A DNA stretch of 64,000 bases from Pithys albifrons albifrons (GCF_047495875.1 NC_092497.1:34231375-34295374); one strand, 5' to 3'; counted from the stretch's first letter, positions 1 to 11,624 are shown. Made by a program: numbers and translations. Notes: generated by a model from the letters alone, not told the origin.

Positions 1-3000
1 TAAGGTAGGTTGCTTTGTGAGCAGCTCTCTGCCATCTGTTCTTCGGGCTGTCTTGTCCCTAGGAGATACCTTAAGGTCCAGTACTACTCAGACCAACTTG
101 GAAGCGGAGCAGTATGTGAGTGGAAAAAAATTATCTTGTCTTGCTGAAAGCTGTACGTGGGAATAAGATCAGTTAAAGACTGGCATTGCAGACAGCATCA
201 GTGAGACTTTCTGATTATTTGTTTGCACCAAGCATTACAGTTTTGATGGTGCTTTTGGAATCATTTTAAATGTGCTTTGCTAGAAAATAATTATTTTCTA
301 TTTGAAAAAATTATTTAGGATTATATACTGTGAAGGGCTCTTAATCCCTGCATGCAAAGTACCACTACTATAACATGCCCCACTGAAGCCGGTTTAGGAG
401 CATTTGTAGCTTGAAAACAAAATATCTTGAATGAACTTTTTGATGAAACAAATGTTACATTAAGGTGAAATGTCTTCTTTGTTATTGGAACATCTTAATT
501 ATTGTATTGTACAATGAAATTATAAACAATGTAGTCATTTCCCTGTGGGGCTTGTTTTATAAAATGTTAGATTCATTACACAATTTATCTCATTCCATCT
601 TAGTATTTTATAATTTGACTTTGAAATCAGTATGCAGCCAGATAAAACATGGTTATTGTAACAGTGTATTAGAAGCTAACATTTTATATAATCGTCTGAT
701 TTTGTGTGAGTAGCTTGGAAATTAGGTCAGTTCATACTACTGCAACATTCTTGAACAGTGTAGTGTATGACAATGCATTTAGCAGACATATGTTGTATGT
801 ATAATTATTGTATATGTGATGCACAAGTGACTATACTGTGTATTGTTAGGTATTTGTCACATCCTTACAGAAAGGGGCTACCATATTAAAATACTTCTGT
901 TTCCAAACCAGATGGCTGCTGGGAGGTACATTGTGAGCAGCTCCAAAGAACAAAAGGAAGACAAAAGTTAAATCGCTGAAAAACCAAAGTATAACTAATA
1001 CAGAACAAATCAGAAAGTGGTGATTGCCTTGTAAAGGCTTCTTCCCAGTCCCAGAAGCACACATGAGAATATGCAAACTCTACGAAGTCAGATACATATA
1101 GGAAAACATCATTTTGCTGAGCTGTGAGAACTGAGATGTGTGAAATTTTACAATCATTCTCAATACCAGTGGGTCAGGGCGCCCCATATGTATGGTTTCT
1201 CTTCATTGCATATTTTAAGGATGAGCATTGGGATTAATTACTAGAACAACTGACAACTGACTAAAAATGATTTTCTGAAGCTACAGCTATAACCTGTTAG
1301 GAATAGATAGTGAGTGGACCCTGCAGAGTTATCAAGGGCAGGGAGAGTAACCAGAGATAAGCAATCTCTGTACAGAGGGATGTGTGAGGTATGGGAGAGA
1401 CCTAGGCAAAGCAGGGTTGGACTCTGCCTCCTTCCTCAGCTGAGAGCATAGCTGCTTGATTGGAGAGGGAAATGCATACATCAGCATCTTCAAGACTCCC
1501 AGAAAGCTTAAAATTTTGCTTCTTATCTTTGTCTTTTATTGTTTAGTGTGTTTAAAGCAAGTAATTGACATAAGAATAGAGCCCCATTCTCTTAATTCTA
1601 ACAGCTATCCTGGACAAATTCTCCCATCATTAAGGAAAGAATAACAGCAGCTTTAAATTACCAGAGGAGCAGTATAAATATTTTCCTGGTTTTCCTCAGG
1701 AAAGCTGAAAATGTTTATGTATATGAAATATTCTTTTCTCTTTTGTATCTTTCTCCAAAAAATAAAGAAAAAAATTTTTTTTTTCTTTTTCTAAATGAAA
1801 AGTGCTCCTGTAAATTCAAAAATACTGGAAAGGCAAGTGCAACAATCTAAGCTCATTTTTTAAATTGCCCAGTTTCCAACTGAATTAATTGGTCTTAAGA
1901 GCTAATACAATCTTGTTTCTAAGTATACGTTCACAACTCTTCTTTATACAGATTTTCAGAGAATGCCCTCAGTAAAAGAATAGGCTTTGCAAAACCTGAT
2001 AGGTTATGTCATATTTTTATTATTACATGCTTTATCTCTCATTGCCAAACTGTATTTCAATGTACAATGTAAATTTGTTAAGAGTAAGAATATGTAAAAT
2101 ATCATTTTGTCTTTGTCATTTCCTTATTTTACTCTCCCAGAACAAAAGAACTAAATGGCACCATTAAGTTCAAGGATGCACCTTTTCCTGAACTTGTAAG
2201 AATGAGGGATAACAGAGATTTTCTGGGTTACACACACAAGAAATCATTGTGGCATTACCCAGATCTTAGTAATAAAATGCAACAACTTTTCAATTAATTC
2301 TGTTTCTTCTCAATAAGGAGTTTAACGTTCTTATCCCATGTATAAAATTTTAAATGTAGTATCAGTGCTTCTACACTGATGGAACTAAATAAATACTGGC
2401 CTAGAAGTGCACTAGACTTGCATGGAGGCAAGGTGATTGGTGTTACTGGAAAATATACCAGATTGTCTTGAAATTACTGGTTTTCAAAGGAGTTATTCAG
2501 CAGGTAGGCTGTGCTCTTGTTCTGTCCTGTTGAATTGGTATGCAGTGCTCTGTTGCTTGAACTGACATTTGATAGAGCTCTGGCCATAGTAGTCTCCTTT
2601 AATGTAGTTAAAATAGGTTCTTTTGTAGTTGCTGTCCAGTTTTTCTTCCAGGCATGTGCTCTTGTTCTAACCCATTTCACTAATACCCTCACGTTTAGGT
2701 GTGGTTTTATAATCCTATTTTCTCAGTTTTTCATTTCTGACAGGCACACAGAGTACTAGGAGCTGTATTTGAAGTACAGATTGAAACATTATTGGAGAAG
2801 ATTTTTACCACTTGTGTCATCAGCTCATCCTTCACTGCTCTCATTTTTTCCCTCTAATAGGTATTTCCTGTAGCACATTCCATGCTGATACTTTCTGTAG
2901 TTGTTTCAATATGCTTAAACACATGCTAGCACACTGTCTAATGCCTTGCTACCTGAAGTAAGGATTAAGATGTGCCATGAGTATATATGCAGAGAGGGTG

Positions 3001-5693
3001 GCTTTGTGCAGAGCCATCATTCATTCTCCTGAGATGGCCAGGTTAGTTTTAGAAAAACCAGACACTTTAGAACAATTTTGTGAGCTCTTAAAAATAAATG
3101 AATGACAACATACTAAAGATTTCACTCAAAGGACCTGTTCCCAAGGAGAAACTGCAAGTTTTCTACTTGAAACTAAATACAGAAAATATATGCCATGCAA
3201 TCAAGAAACAAGCAATATGCTAATAAATAAACAATCAAACAAACAGGTCTGAAAAATAAAAGGTCCATAATGTGCAGTAAGCTTAAGGCCACAGACTTAC
3301 AGATGGGCAAGTGTACAACATTTGAAAAGCTACAGCCATTTTGTCTTAGTAAGATGATGAAATATTTTTATAGCGAATGTGACTCGCATGTCAGTACGTA
3401 GGATTGTAGGGCAGGAACTTTGGAATGAGGAAAGGAAACAGAGTGAATCTGAAGAAACATTTGGGGAATCTTTTGGCTATTTTATCCCAGCACACTGCTT
3501 AGTAAAAATGCTGACTCAGCTCTGCCACATAAAGAAAAAGAACATTTACCTGACCTGGGCAGTAGCCTAACTTAGCTCCCTGAGCTGGTAGAATTTTGAA
3601 GAGATCAGGCACTGAATTTCTTATCAATTGAGAAACTAGATTTTCTTTTTGCTAGTTATTTTTATTTAATTGCTTTATCAAGAATATATGAAGTAACCCA
3701 AGAGTAAACTAAAAAGTCAAAAAATAGCTCATTAGAATGAGACACAATGTCTTTCAACATGAAATGCTGACTGGGCTGATATATCTGGATAAAAAGGGTG
3801 GACAATATTTCTCCTGCTACAGCAGGTTTGGTTATATCCATAAAGAACATATTTACAGGAATAAAGATTGGGACATATGTGGTAGGCTTTACTAAGGTAC
3901 ATGGTGAAATATCACAGCATTTAAAGGCCTAAATCTGCCAAAATTGCATTGCTGTTCAATTACCAAATACAATTTTATTTCAGGATAATTTAGAAAAATC
4001 TGACTTGGTAAATTGAGGGGGGGGGAAATCCTTCTCCAGAATAGTGGAAGAATAAAGTGTGTTCTTTTTATTAGAGAAAATATTTATAATTCTGAACATC
4101 TTACTTTGAGTACAAGTGGCTACAAAAGAGGAGAAAGCTGTGTAGCTGTGTCTTTTGGATGTGATTTTATTCCTCACATGGAATGCAGAAATTAAAAACA
4201 AAACAAAACAAAAATATACAAACAGACAAACTCAACAAATGGTTAATGAAATGATAAAATTCTCTTGTATTTCAGGAAGGATACTTTTGACAAATGATTT
4301 TTAAAAATACTTTTAAGTGTATTTGTGTCCTGTAATCATGAGATGGTAATGTTGGATTGTGTTCTGGTCTTTAAAAAGAGACGCATAAGTTTTTTATGTA
4401 TTTTATTCACTAACAGTGAGAAAATAAGCAGAAATCTAAACACAAAGGCTGTCCAAATGCGTTGATTATTTTTTGTTCTTAACTAGTCTTTTGAAGCCCA
4501 GTTGTCAGTGAGGTCTTCCAACTTCTTATTGTTTAATAGGTAAGAATTCTGATAATTATTTTAGTTAATTTACTATATCCACCTTTCAAACTGCAATAAA
4601 ATGAGAGGGTTTACTAAGTCTTTATTGTAAAACTGAGATTCTTGGAAAAAATTCTAATGCATACATTTATCATTACTGAGGTAGTATACTAAATGCTGTT
4701 GTAAATAATATGCACATTACCAACAGTACAATTAGGTTACTAGTCTATCTGTGTCTGCACTCAGCTGCTTACTGACTTATATTGTAATAATGAATGAGCC
4801 ATCACTATGCATTCTTCAGGAGGATTTGATGCACTGCCTGACACACAGGCATGTAAAAAATATCAGTCCATGTGACAATTTTTTAGAAATTCACTAATAG
4901 AAAAACTAGTCACATCTGTAGGTATAGTGGGATGCTGTATGTGATGTGCAATATGGATGAGTTTTATGAGTGCATGAAAGTTCTATTCAAAATGAAATTA
5001 TTTGATAAACAAAATTCTGTTTTCCTGTCAGAAATAACATAGTCATAGTTGTATTTATCAACGTGTATTTGTAATACATGTTGCATGTTTCTGACTAATG
5101 CACAGATTTTCTGAGGTGTGTTCTTTGCCCTTAGAAGACCAAGAGCCATGTTTCTAGCAAAGAGAAAGATTCAGTTTTCTCTTCTGTTTTCTGCTCCTTG
5201 TGCCATCAGTTTCACCATTTGAGGATGGCAGGAGAGAGACCTGGGGCGAGGGCATTGCCGTGTCTTTGCAGTCTCCTGTTTTATTGTCAAGACGGTATTT
5301 TTACACTCCAGATCAGAGGAGCAATGGGTGTTGCAGTGTAGCTTCACAGTCCCTTTGCACAGGTGTGCTTACATTACTGCTGCTCAGTTGCAGGCTGTGT
5401 CTCTACTACTACACAGTCCATAACTAAGTAATGGCAGAATGGTGAAAACATTTCACAGCTGAGGTTGAAAAACTGATGATATGCATTTTGGAGGCTGTAC
5501 ATTCTCAAAAGCTGCTTATTTCTTGAAGTCACTCTTCTCATCAGCAGTGAGATGAGATTATCCTTTTCATGTGGCATCTGGGCATGTTCATGTGTAAGAA
5601 GTTTCTGACAGATAAGGTCAGTTCATTTCTTCTGAAATGAATGGAAATGTGGGAGTCGTTAATGATTTTTCCATTTTATAGAAAGTAGTCACT
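1..5693. other. Anonymous AT-rich sequence, no gene identified
   Basis: I see no recognisable coding exon, RNA gene or young repeat here, apart from a weak exon-like segment at 63-115. Open frames are short and lack family resemblance. There are A/T homopolymer runs near 1755-1790 and an AAAAC-type run near 4195-4212. The composition is that of avian intronic or intergenic DNA. Confidence 0.6.
63..115 (+). other. Possible internal exon flanked by splice-like sites (weak)
   Basis: A pyrimidine-rich stretch ending in an AG at 61-62 precedes this segment, and a GTGAGT donor-like hexamer starts at 116. The 53 bp between are open in two of three plus-strand frames. I do not recognise the encoded peptide in either frame. 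Donor- and acceptor-like matches occur by chance in 64 kb, so this is only a candidate. It would agree with the idea that the window is an intron of a plus-strand gene. Confidence 0.15.
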
Positions 5694-5699
5694 CTGTGT
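5694..5699. repeat. Target-site duplication of the provirus, left copy (CTGTGT)
   Basis: The six bases directly before the left LTR are identical to the six bases directly after the right LTR at 9471-9476. A 6-bp duplication is typical of class II (alpha/betaretrovirus-like) integration. Confidence 0.9.
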
Positions 5700-5918
5700 T
5701 GTTGCTGACCACGCTCTAGTGAGATCGCACACACCAATATGAAGTTCAAGCAAATCCCAAGTTTATTCAAAAACACAGGTATATATGACTTCAAGCGACC
5801 CCGCCTCAGGTAAAATGGTCTGACTCCAATTGGTTGAGGCTGGAAACATGTCCTTTTAAGGTGAAAACGAAACTTGTAAGGTGGTCATTCAGACCCACCA
5901 AAATCAGTGGCGGCAACA
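5700..5918 (-). repeat. 3' LTR of the provirus
   Basis: 219 bp, with TGTTGC at one end and GCAACA at the other. It aligns without gaps to 9252-9470, with nine differences by eye. On the minus strand it holds a CCAATTGG box, a TATATA-type box (about 5780-5786) and an AATAAA signal (5762-5767). In the provirus this copy would supply the polyadenylation signal. Confidence 0.92.
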
Positions 5919-5930
5919 TCTCCCCCTCTT
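5919..5930 (-). promoter_or_regulatory. Polypurine tract (plus-strand DNA primer) of the provirus
   Basis: Read on the minus strand this is AAGAGGGGGAGA, abutting the first base of the 3' LTR. That is the expected position of the retroviral polypurine tract, which escapes RNase H and primes second-strand synthesis. Confidence 0.85.
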
Positions 5931-6900
5931 GTTTCAAAGAACAAAGCAAAAATGCAAACAACATAATACACATAACTCCTTAGCTAACTTACCCAGTGGG
6001 GAAATTGTTACCATTAGGATCATGCATATTGCAACTTGAACAGAAAGGCTGAAAATTTTGAAAATTGAGAATTAAAATTTTGAAAATCTTAAATTTTGCT
6101 AATTCAAAACTTAACAGGGTATTTTGCGGGTTACACATCCCTACCTCCCCCTCTCTTTTCAAAATAGACCTTTGGAAGGAGGTACAGTAACTTTTGTAAA
6201 CTAACACAAACCAATACATGACTAAGACATGTATGTTAGGAATTTACAAACTTACAACTAGTGCAAAACAAGAAACATTTCTTTCACGCGTGAAATTGTG
6301 GTCTTTCTGTGCAGTCGTCACCTCACAAACCACTGTAAACAAAACTACAAATTTTATTAAACTTTGTGCAAAGTGTTCAAGAGTGCAGAGTGACTTCACT
6401 TAGCAAAGAAGCAAGTTCAGTCCAGCTGAGCTAAATCTCTTTATGCTATAGTTCAAGATCCATTCTCAGAACTTCTGTGTGGCCATCACAGAGGCTTGAG
6501 AATGAAGCTTTGATTTTTAGTCACCTTATACACTCTTGGTAAAGCAGTAAACAAGTGTGAATTCACAGAGAAAATTCACAAAGGCTAAACATAACCACTT
6601 CCATTCTGCTGGGCAACTTGGCAGTGCAATAAACTTAAAACTGCACTTTAACTGAAAATTAACAGAATTTCAAAATACAGGCTAAACAACATGCTAACTT
6701 GAACTGGACTGTTCTTGTTTGATTGGACAGTTAATGACTAGTCTTAGGCTACCACTGCTTGTGGTTGTGGTTGCCATATGGGGAAAGTAGCTTGGCTCCA
6801 GTTTCCATGAGATGTTTGACTGGCTGCACCTCATGGCTTGCAGCCCCTCTGGTTTTCTGGAGGCCTAGCTCCCCACCTCATGTTTGTTAGAGGAGTACCA
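5931..6900 (-). other. Non-coding 3' internal region of the provirus; pol and env absent
   Basis: About 970 AT-rich bases separate the nucleocapsid remnant from the 3' polypurine tract. I see no conserved protease, polymerase, integrase or envelope motif on the minus strand. The longest minus frame (5989-6219) is a 76-codon low-complexity frame with no family resemblance. The region is probably what remains next to the 3' LTR after a large internal deletion. Confidence 0.6.
6141..6160 (-). promoter_or_regulatory. Second, upstream polypurine tract
   Basis: On the minus strand this reads as an uninterrupted purine run with the same AGAGGGGGAG core as the tract beside the 3' LTR, about 220 bp further upstream. 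Some retroviruses carry an extra internal polypurine tract. Whether this one ever primed DNA synthesis cannot be told from sequence. Confidence 0.5.
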
Positions 6901-6920
6901 TCCTTTTTATATTTAGAATG

Positions 6921-9016
6921 AAAATCATGGGCCTTGTGACCAAGCCTGTGACAACAGTTACATTCTCCAGTGAAGCTTTGAGTTCTGCTATATTTTGGTT
7001 GTGCTGGACAAGATTTTGTTGTTAAACTCCAGGGTCTTTCCCCCTTTTTTGGGTGGATTGTTTGCTAAGAGCTGTGGCTAGAGCAGAGGCATGTAGCTTT
7101 GCTTTTTCCTCCTCTTCTATCCAGGACAATCTGGCACAGGCTTCAAATTAACTGTACCAAAGTAGCTGTGAAAGCTTCTGAAATGGTCTTTTGAGTTACT
7201 AGAGGCTTCCCTGTTTTAGGAAGGTTAGAAAAAGCAGCTAAGGCAGCATTCTTGGATCTTTGAAATCCCTTTTTTACTACATCATGATTCCCAGCTCCCC
7301 TCAGCATGTCCCAAACAGAGGCTTCTTTTTCTGTCAGTGCCATGCCTTTAAATGGCTGTGATGTTGCTCTCCATTCTGGGATACAGCTGGTGGGTGTGGC
7401 TGTCGGTGATGAAGGCTGCAGGTACCAGGTTGCCGGTGCAGGGGAAGTCCCTACCAGCGCAGGGGGTTCCAATGCCGGTGTTGGCAGCTGCGGGCAGCGC
7501 ATGGCTATCGAGGAGAGGGTCCCCGCTGGTGCTGCAGAGCTTGTGTCCTGTGCGACCGGCACTGTGGGAACTCTCTCCCGGGATGCTTGTGCTGTGGATG
7601 GCACGCAGTGAAGGGAACGCCCAGGGGGAGCTCCACTGGCTCTGCTCCACTGGGGTGGAGTCTCTCTCCTCTCCATGACACAGGAGGTGGTGGGGGTGGC
7701 GCGGGAACTGCCCCACCCCAGGGGCGGGCGAAATCGGAGCTGACCCCGGCCCCTGCGGGCTGCGGGGGACTCGCGCCTTGCACATGCGCCTTGATTTGCA
7801 TGCAGTAGGGAGGGGGGTTGGGCGGTCCTTGCGCCTCGTGGTAAGGACACGCAATTCCTTTGTTTGATTTCGCGGGCTTTTCAATCATGTGGTCTCTTTG
7901 TTTTCCTGGCCACGCGGTTTCCAGCCCCGCTGAAATGTCTCCTGCGGCAGTCTTCTGCCGCAACGGAGTGACTCCGGCATACCCGCGGGGCAGCGGGGAG
8001 CGTGGCGGAGGCACGACTCCAGCCCTGAGGTACTCGCAGGGCATTGGCGGCAGCAGCGGCGGCGCCGAAGGTGGAAAGACAGGGGTAAAGCTGCCCTCCC
8101 TCATCTCTCTCTCGGCTGAGGGCACTCCCCATCGCGTCCTCTCGGATTCAGGACATAAATAAAAGTCACTCACGGTTTGGAATGGCTGGATGTTTTCTGC
8201 AGTGTGTCTCGTGGAGTTCCAGGGTTGCTGTTGAGATCTGGCCACTTCTTCAGCGGCAGCCGGTGGTCTCATTTGCTGTGCATAGACTGTTTCTTGGTAG
8301 TTGTGAGGCGGTGCAAAGATGACTTTTTGGCTTTTTGCGGTGACGGACGGTGTGGAAAAGCCTTGATTCCATGGTTGCTGTGATTCCCTCGGGTTTTCCG
8401 GAGCGGGAGCGGGTGGTGCCGCGTGTGGGTACGGGAACGGCACAGCGCTGGCTCCGCGGCTCGACTCCGGGCTCCGCTCTTGTGGATAGGGCGGCGGCGA
8501 TGCCGAAGGGAATGGCAGCAGGGGTCCGACGGACGGCACGGGCGGTGCAGAAGGGTACTGCGGCGGGAGTTCCACGAGCGGCACAGGTGGCAGCAGTGTG
8601 GCAGAGGGGTACTGTGACAGGGGTCTCATGGGTGGTGGTGCCCACCGTGGTGCAGAAGGATGCTTAGGGGGAAAACCGCTCTGCAGAAGCAGGCTTTTTT
8701 CCTTTCTCTCCAGTAGCTCAAGGGTTTTACGGGCTCGTTCTACCTCTAACAGCATTTTCTGAATAGCTGCATGTGACGGAATGAGGGACAAAAATTCTTC
8801 GGGTGCAGTTTGCACTAAATTCCACAAATCTGCCCCAATATTATCACACAATTCGATGGAAAGTGTGGAATTGGCATCTGTTAAGTGCCCTCGACTAAAG
8901 CACCACTCCAAAATTTTTTGTAATGCTTGTCTTTCAATGTTTGTTTTTGTAACATGAGCTAGTTTTTCAAATTTATCAAGCAATAAGTTCATTTTAGTCA
9001 AGTTGGAATTTCCCAT
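6921..9016 (-). pseudogene. gag: Retroviral gag remnant with open 5' half and frameshifted 3' half
   Basis: Gag is the structural polyprotein that assembles virus cores. The 503-codon open frame starts at 9016 with Met-Gly, the usual myristoylation signal. Residues about 84-110 are a charged, leucine-rich helix. Residues 115-420 are strongly proline-rich, with PSAP at 120-123, 155-158 and 316-319 and PPPY at 174-177 and 401-404, which are classic late-budding motifs. This frame ends at 7505. A different minus frame ending at 7143 carries what looks like the C-terminal capsid, including a weak major-homology-region pattern (Gln, Glu-x-Phe, Leu) near 7146-7190, so at least one frameshift separates the two. 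Further down, 6921-6962 encodes a zinc-knuckle with Cys-x2-Cys-x4-His in place but Phe at the fourth metal position. Capsid looks shortened. A full-length functional Gag is not encoded. Confidence 0.85.
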
Positions 9017-9025
9017 GTTTCTTTA

Positions 9026-9033
9026 ACTCACCG
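9026..9033 (-). promoter_or_regulatory. Splice donor in the proviral leader
   Basis: On the minus strand, a GTGAGT donor hexamer (9026-9031) lies about ten bases before the gag start codon. A leader donor just upstream of gag is normal in retroviruses and is used to make spliced env RNA. No env remains to be spliced here. Confidence 0.5.
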
Positions 9034-9230
9034 GTTCGAAGGTCATGGTTCCTTCAGTCCACGTTCTTCCAGCAGTTCTGTAGGCCACTAAAACAAACTC
9101 CCAAGTTTATGGGAGACAGAAACTCTTGGAGGCTTCTCCACGAAGCACCCAAAAAACTGGGGCACAGCAGCTCTCGGGGGCTACCACTTAAGGTTCTAGG
9201 CAGGTCTGCAGATGGCTTCCATGTCCTCAA

Positions 9231-9249
9231 ATCACGTCAGGGTCCACCA
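9231..9249 (-). promoter_or_regulatory. Primer binding site, tRNA-Trp-like
   Basis: Two bases after the 5' LTR the minus strand reads TGGTGGACCCTGACGTGAT. It matches the tRNA-Trp primer site used by avian alpharetroviruses except for one extra G and one C-to-T change. The TGG start pairs with a tRNA CCA end. Other tRNAs fit less well from memory. Confidence 0.7.
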
Positions 9250-9251
9250 AT

Positions 9252-9470
9252 TGTTGCAGACCACGCTCTAGTGAGATCGCACACACCAATGTGATGTTCA
9301 AGCAAATCCCAAGTTTATTCAAAAACACAAGTATATATGACCTCAAGTGACCCCGCCCCAGGTAGAATGGTCTGACTCCAATTGGTTGAGGCTGGAAACA
9401 TGTCCTTTTAAGGTGAAAACGAAACTTGTAAGGTGGTCATTCAGACCCACCAAAATCAGCGGCGGCAACA
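9252..9470 (-). repeat. 5' LTR of the provirus (promoter LTR)
   Basis: 219 bp. On the minus strand the order is CCAATTGG (9378-9385), a TATATA-type box (9332-9338), then AATAAA (9314-9319) about 12 bases further on. Having AATAAA between the TATA box and the likely cap site resembles the layout of avian leukosis-type LTRs and implies a very short R region. This copy would have driven proviral transcription toward lower coordinates. Confidence 0.9.
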
Positions 9471-9476
9471 CTGTGT
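9471..9476. repeat. Target-site duplication of the provirus, right copy (CTGTGT)
   Basis: Identical to 5694-5699 and directly abutting the right LTR. Confidence 0.9.
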
Positions 9477-11624
9477 GGTTAATTCTTTGGTGCACCATAA
9501 ATTTTTTATGTGATTCAAGGTGAATCAGAGCTCATTAGCTGTTTGCCTTACTGACTGAATCTTTTCCATGGATATGATTTGAGTTGATGACCACTGACTT
9601 GGAAGAGTTGTAGCATCAAATTCGTTATCACAACAGGAAATGTATTTCCAATTAAGAAAAATTGAGAGATAACAACAAAAAGTGTGGTGGTGGAAGTCAT
9701 GTTTCTGTGGAAAAGTCTACATGTAAAAGGTAGACACATCAATGGCATTTTGAAGGCAGAGACTAATACCAGATAGAGGTTATAATGGGTTTGACTTTGA
9801 GGTTGGAAAAGGCTGCGTGAATGCAAAGTTTCTTCTTTTAAACCAGAAAATATTAGGGGGTAATAAAAAAAGCTTTTTCTTTCTAGGTATGTCACTACCA
9901 TGTGGGTGTTTTTCAAAAAATGATAGAAAAGATAATAGAAAATTTCCAGTCATCATGCAGCAGCTACAATACAAAAATACGTGGCTGTTTTAAAATAAGG
10001 ATCCTGATCCTGCAACTGCTACAGGTTTTTATCCTCATGCATCTCAATATTATTGTAATTTTTTCCTCTAAATCCAGCTGTTTCATTAATGTCTTCACCT
10101 TAGAAAACAGAGTGAGGTTTTGCCTTCTTTGTGTCCCATGGCCAATGGGTCACAGTGACGAAGATGAGGTATCATAGAAGTACTCCAGGATTTTCCACTT
10201 TTCCTGCACACAGAAGGTTTTGGCTTATAAATTATCTCTGCTTCCCATGAGTCTCAGCCTTTTCAGATTTCAGTACATACAAGAGGTGGCAAGGGGCATC
10301 ATTTCCCACTGGCCTTTAATTGATCATACATGAAAGACTGAATTAAAGTTGCTTATCAGAGTGAAAATGGAAGTTTCCTAATTTGTGACTGCATGAGAGA
10401 TGATTTATGGTCATTTCCAGAGCAATAAAAATAAGAAAAAGTAGCATTTTTGGTGTATATTAAAGGAACAGAAGAAAAAAATTAAGACTTGTTCTGAACA
10501 AACACTGTTGTTTTAAAAATAATTGTAAAATGCTACTAAGTATATAAGTCATACAAGCCAAAGGTTATGGATACAATGCTGCTTAATGTGTTAGTGGAAT
10601 CCTGTAGTAAAAGCACAAGATTTTAATTTTATTCTGCTATATGATTCCTTATGTTTGAGAGGGTGCCATGTGAAAAATTCATGGCACAAGACCGTAAAGC
10701 GAAGCTTGAGTGGTTTTATTCCACCTGAATTGCTAACAAGACTATGCTACAGTGTAAAAAGAAATGCCCTGGGCTCTCTGGAAGTTTATGTCAAAGCTCG
10801 TAATAAACCATGAAATACAATCACTTCATCGAAAATATCTTTCATTCTCCAAGTATTATGATGACATGAAGCAGTCTGACAAAGTGCTTTTAACAGTGTA
10901 AAGGAAGTTAGTGAAGAAAATATCAGATTCTTATGTGATTAAAACAATCCACAACTTTACATTAATGAGAAGGTGAAACATTTTTTTCATTTGCCTTTTT
11001 CTACACCTGTTGCTTGTAAATACAGATGGGAGAGGCACTAACCTACTGAGTCATCATAAAAAAGAATTTACGGAGGATGCACTGCATTGTTTTGTTTCAT
11101 AAGGATCCCATTTTTGTAACTCCATGGTGTATTGAATTGGCGTGGCATGTTGCTGCTGGGTCTGTTGTAATGAAATAGCACAGCTCAGTTTTACAGTGGC
11201 TGGAGGTGCATCTGTGCATGAAGCTAAAAAAAGAGAACAAAAAAACAACTGGATAAACTTATTGGGCACTCTGAGGAACTTTCATACTGATTTTTACATG
11301 ATTCTATGTAGAGTTTTCTAAGTGTTTTGAATAGAAGAAGTCATTTTCCAAATACATTCTTTTGGGTTCATACTTCAAACTACTTGGTGATATCTTATGC
11401 AGGAGGCCACGTTTGATGAACAATGTTTTTTGTTTTAATTGCAAATTCTCTGTTGTTTAAAAGTGTGAAGAGATGCACAACCTACAGCTTTTCTCAGATT
11501 TTTTCCCCACACATTTCTGACCATCTTTTGGCTGGCCCTTTCCCTGAACTGCATCGTTCAAAGAGGTTTTCAGATATTTGGCTACTTAGCCTGTGCTCAT
11601 AGAAACAATAGTGGTGCCAGGTTA
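9477..11624. other. Anonymous AT-rich sequence between provirus and RTE element
   Basis: I see no gene or confident repeat. Open frames such as 9548-9916 (minus, 122 codons) and 9902-10177 (plus) overlap on opposite strands, are low-complexity and resemble no family I know. Confidence 0.5.

Larger units (their letters stand above)
5700..9470 (-). mobile_element. Internally deleted class II endogenous retrovirus, gag-only, two LTRs
   Basis: This is a complete insertion of 3771 bp, read on the minus strand. The order is 5' LTR (9252-9470), primer binding site (9231-9249), leader with a splice donor, gag remnant (about 9016 to 6900), an AT-rich non-coding stretch with two polypurine tracts, and 3' LTR (5700-5918). 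The LTRs begin TG and end CA, and the flanks carry a 6-bp duplication. No protease, reverse transcriptase, integrase or envelope coding is visible, so it could only have moved with proteins supplied by a relative. The LTRs differ at 9 of 219 positions by my hand count (about 4%), which places the insertion in the order of ten million years ago if a neutral avian rate near 2 per billion per year is assumed. Confidence 0.9.

Noticed and set aside
2474..2759. Overlapping 72- and 82-codon frames on opposite strands
   Set aside because: Both are open over the same bases by chance. Neither resembles a known protein.
5989..6219. 76-codon minus frame near the 3' LTR as a possible env or accessory gene
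   Set aside because: No signal peptide, fusion peptide or transmembrane pattern. It consists of AT-rich low-complexity sequence and includes the upstream polypurine tract.
7306..7678. Plus-strand frames overlapping gag
   Set aside because: They are antisense shadows of the GC-rich gag region. No plus-strand signals support them.
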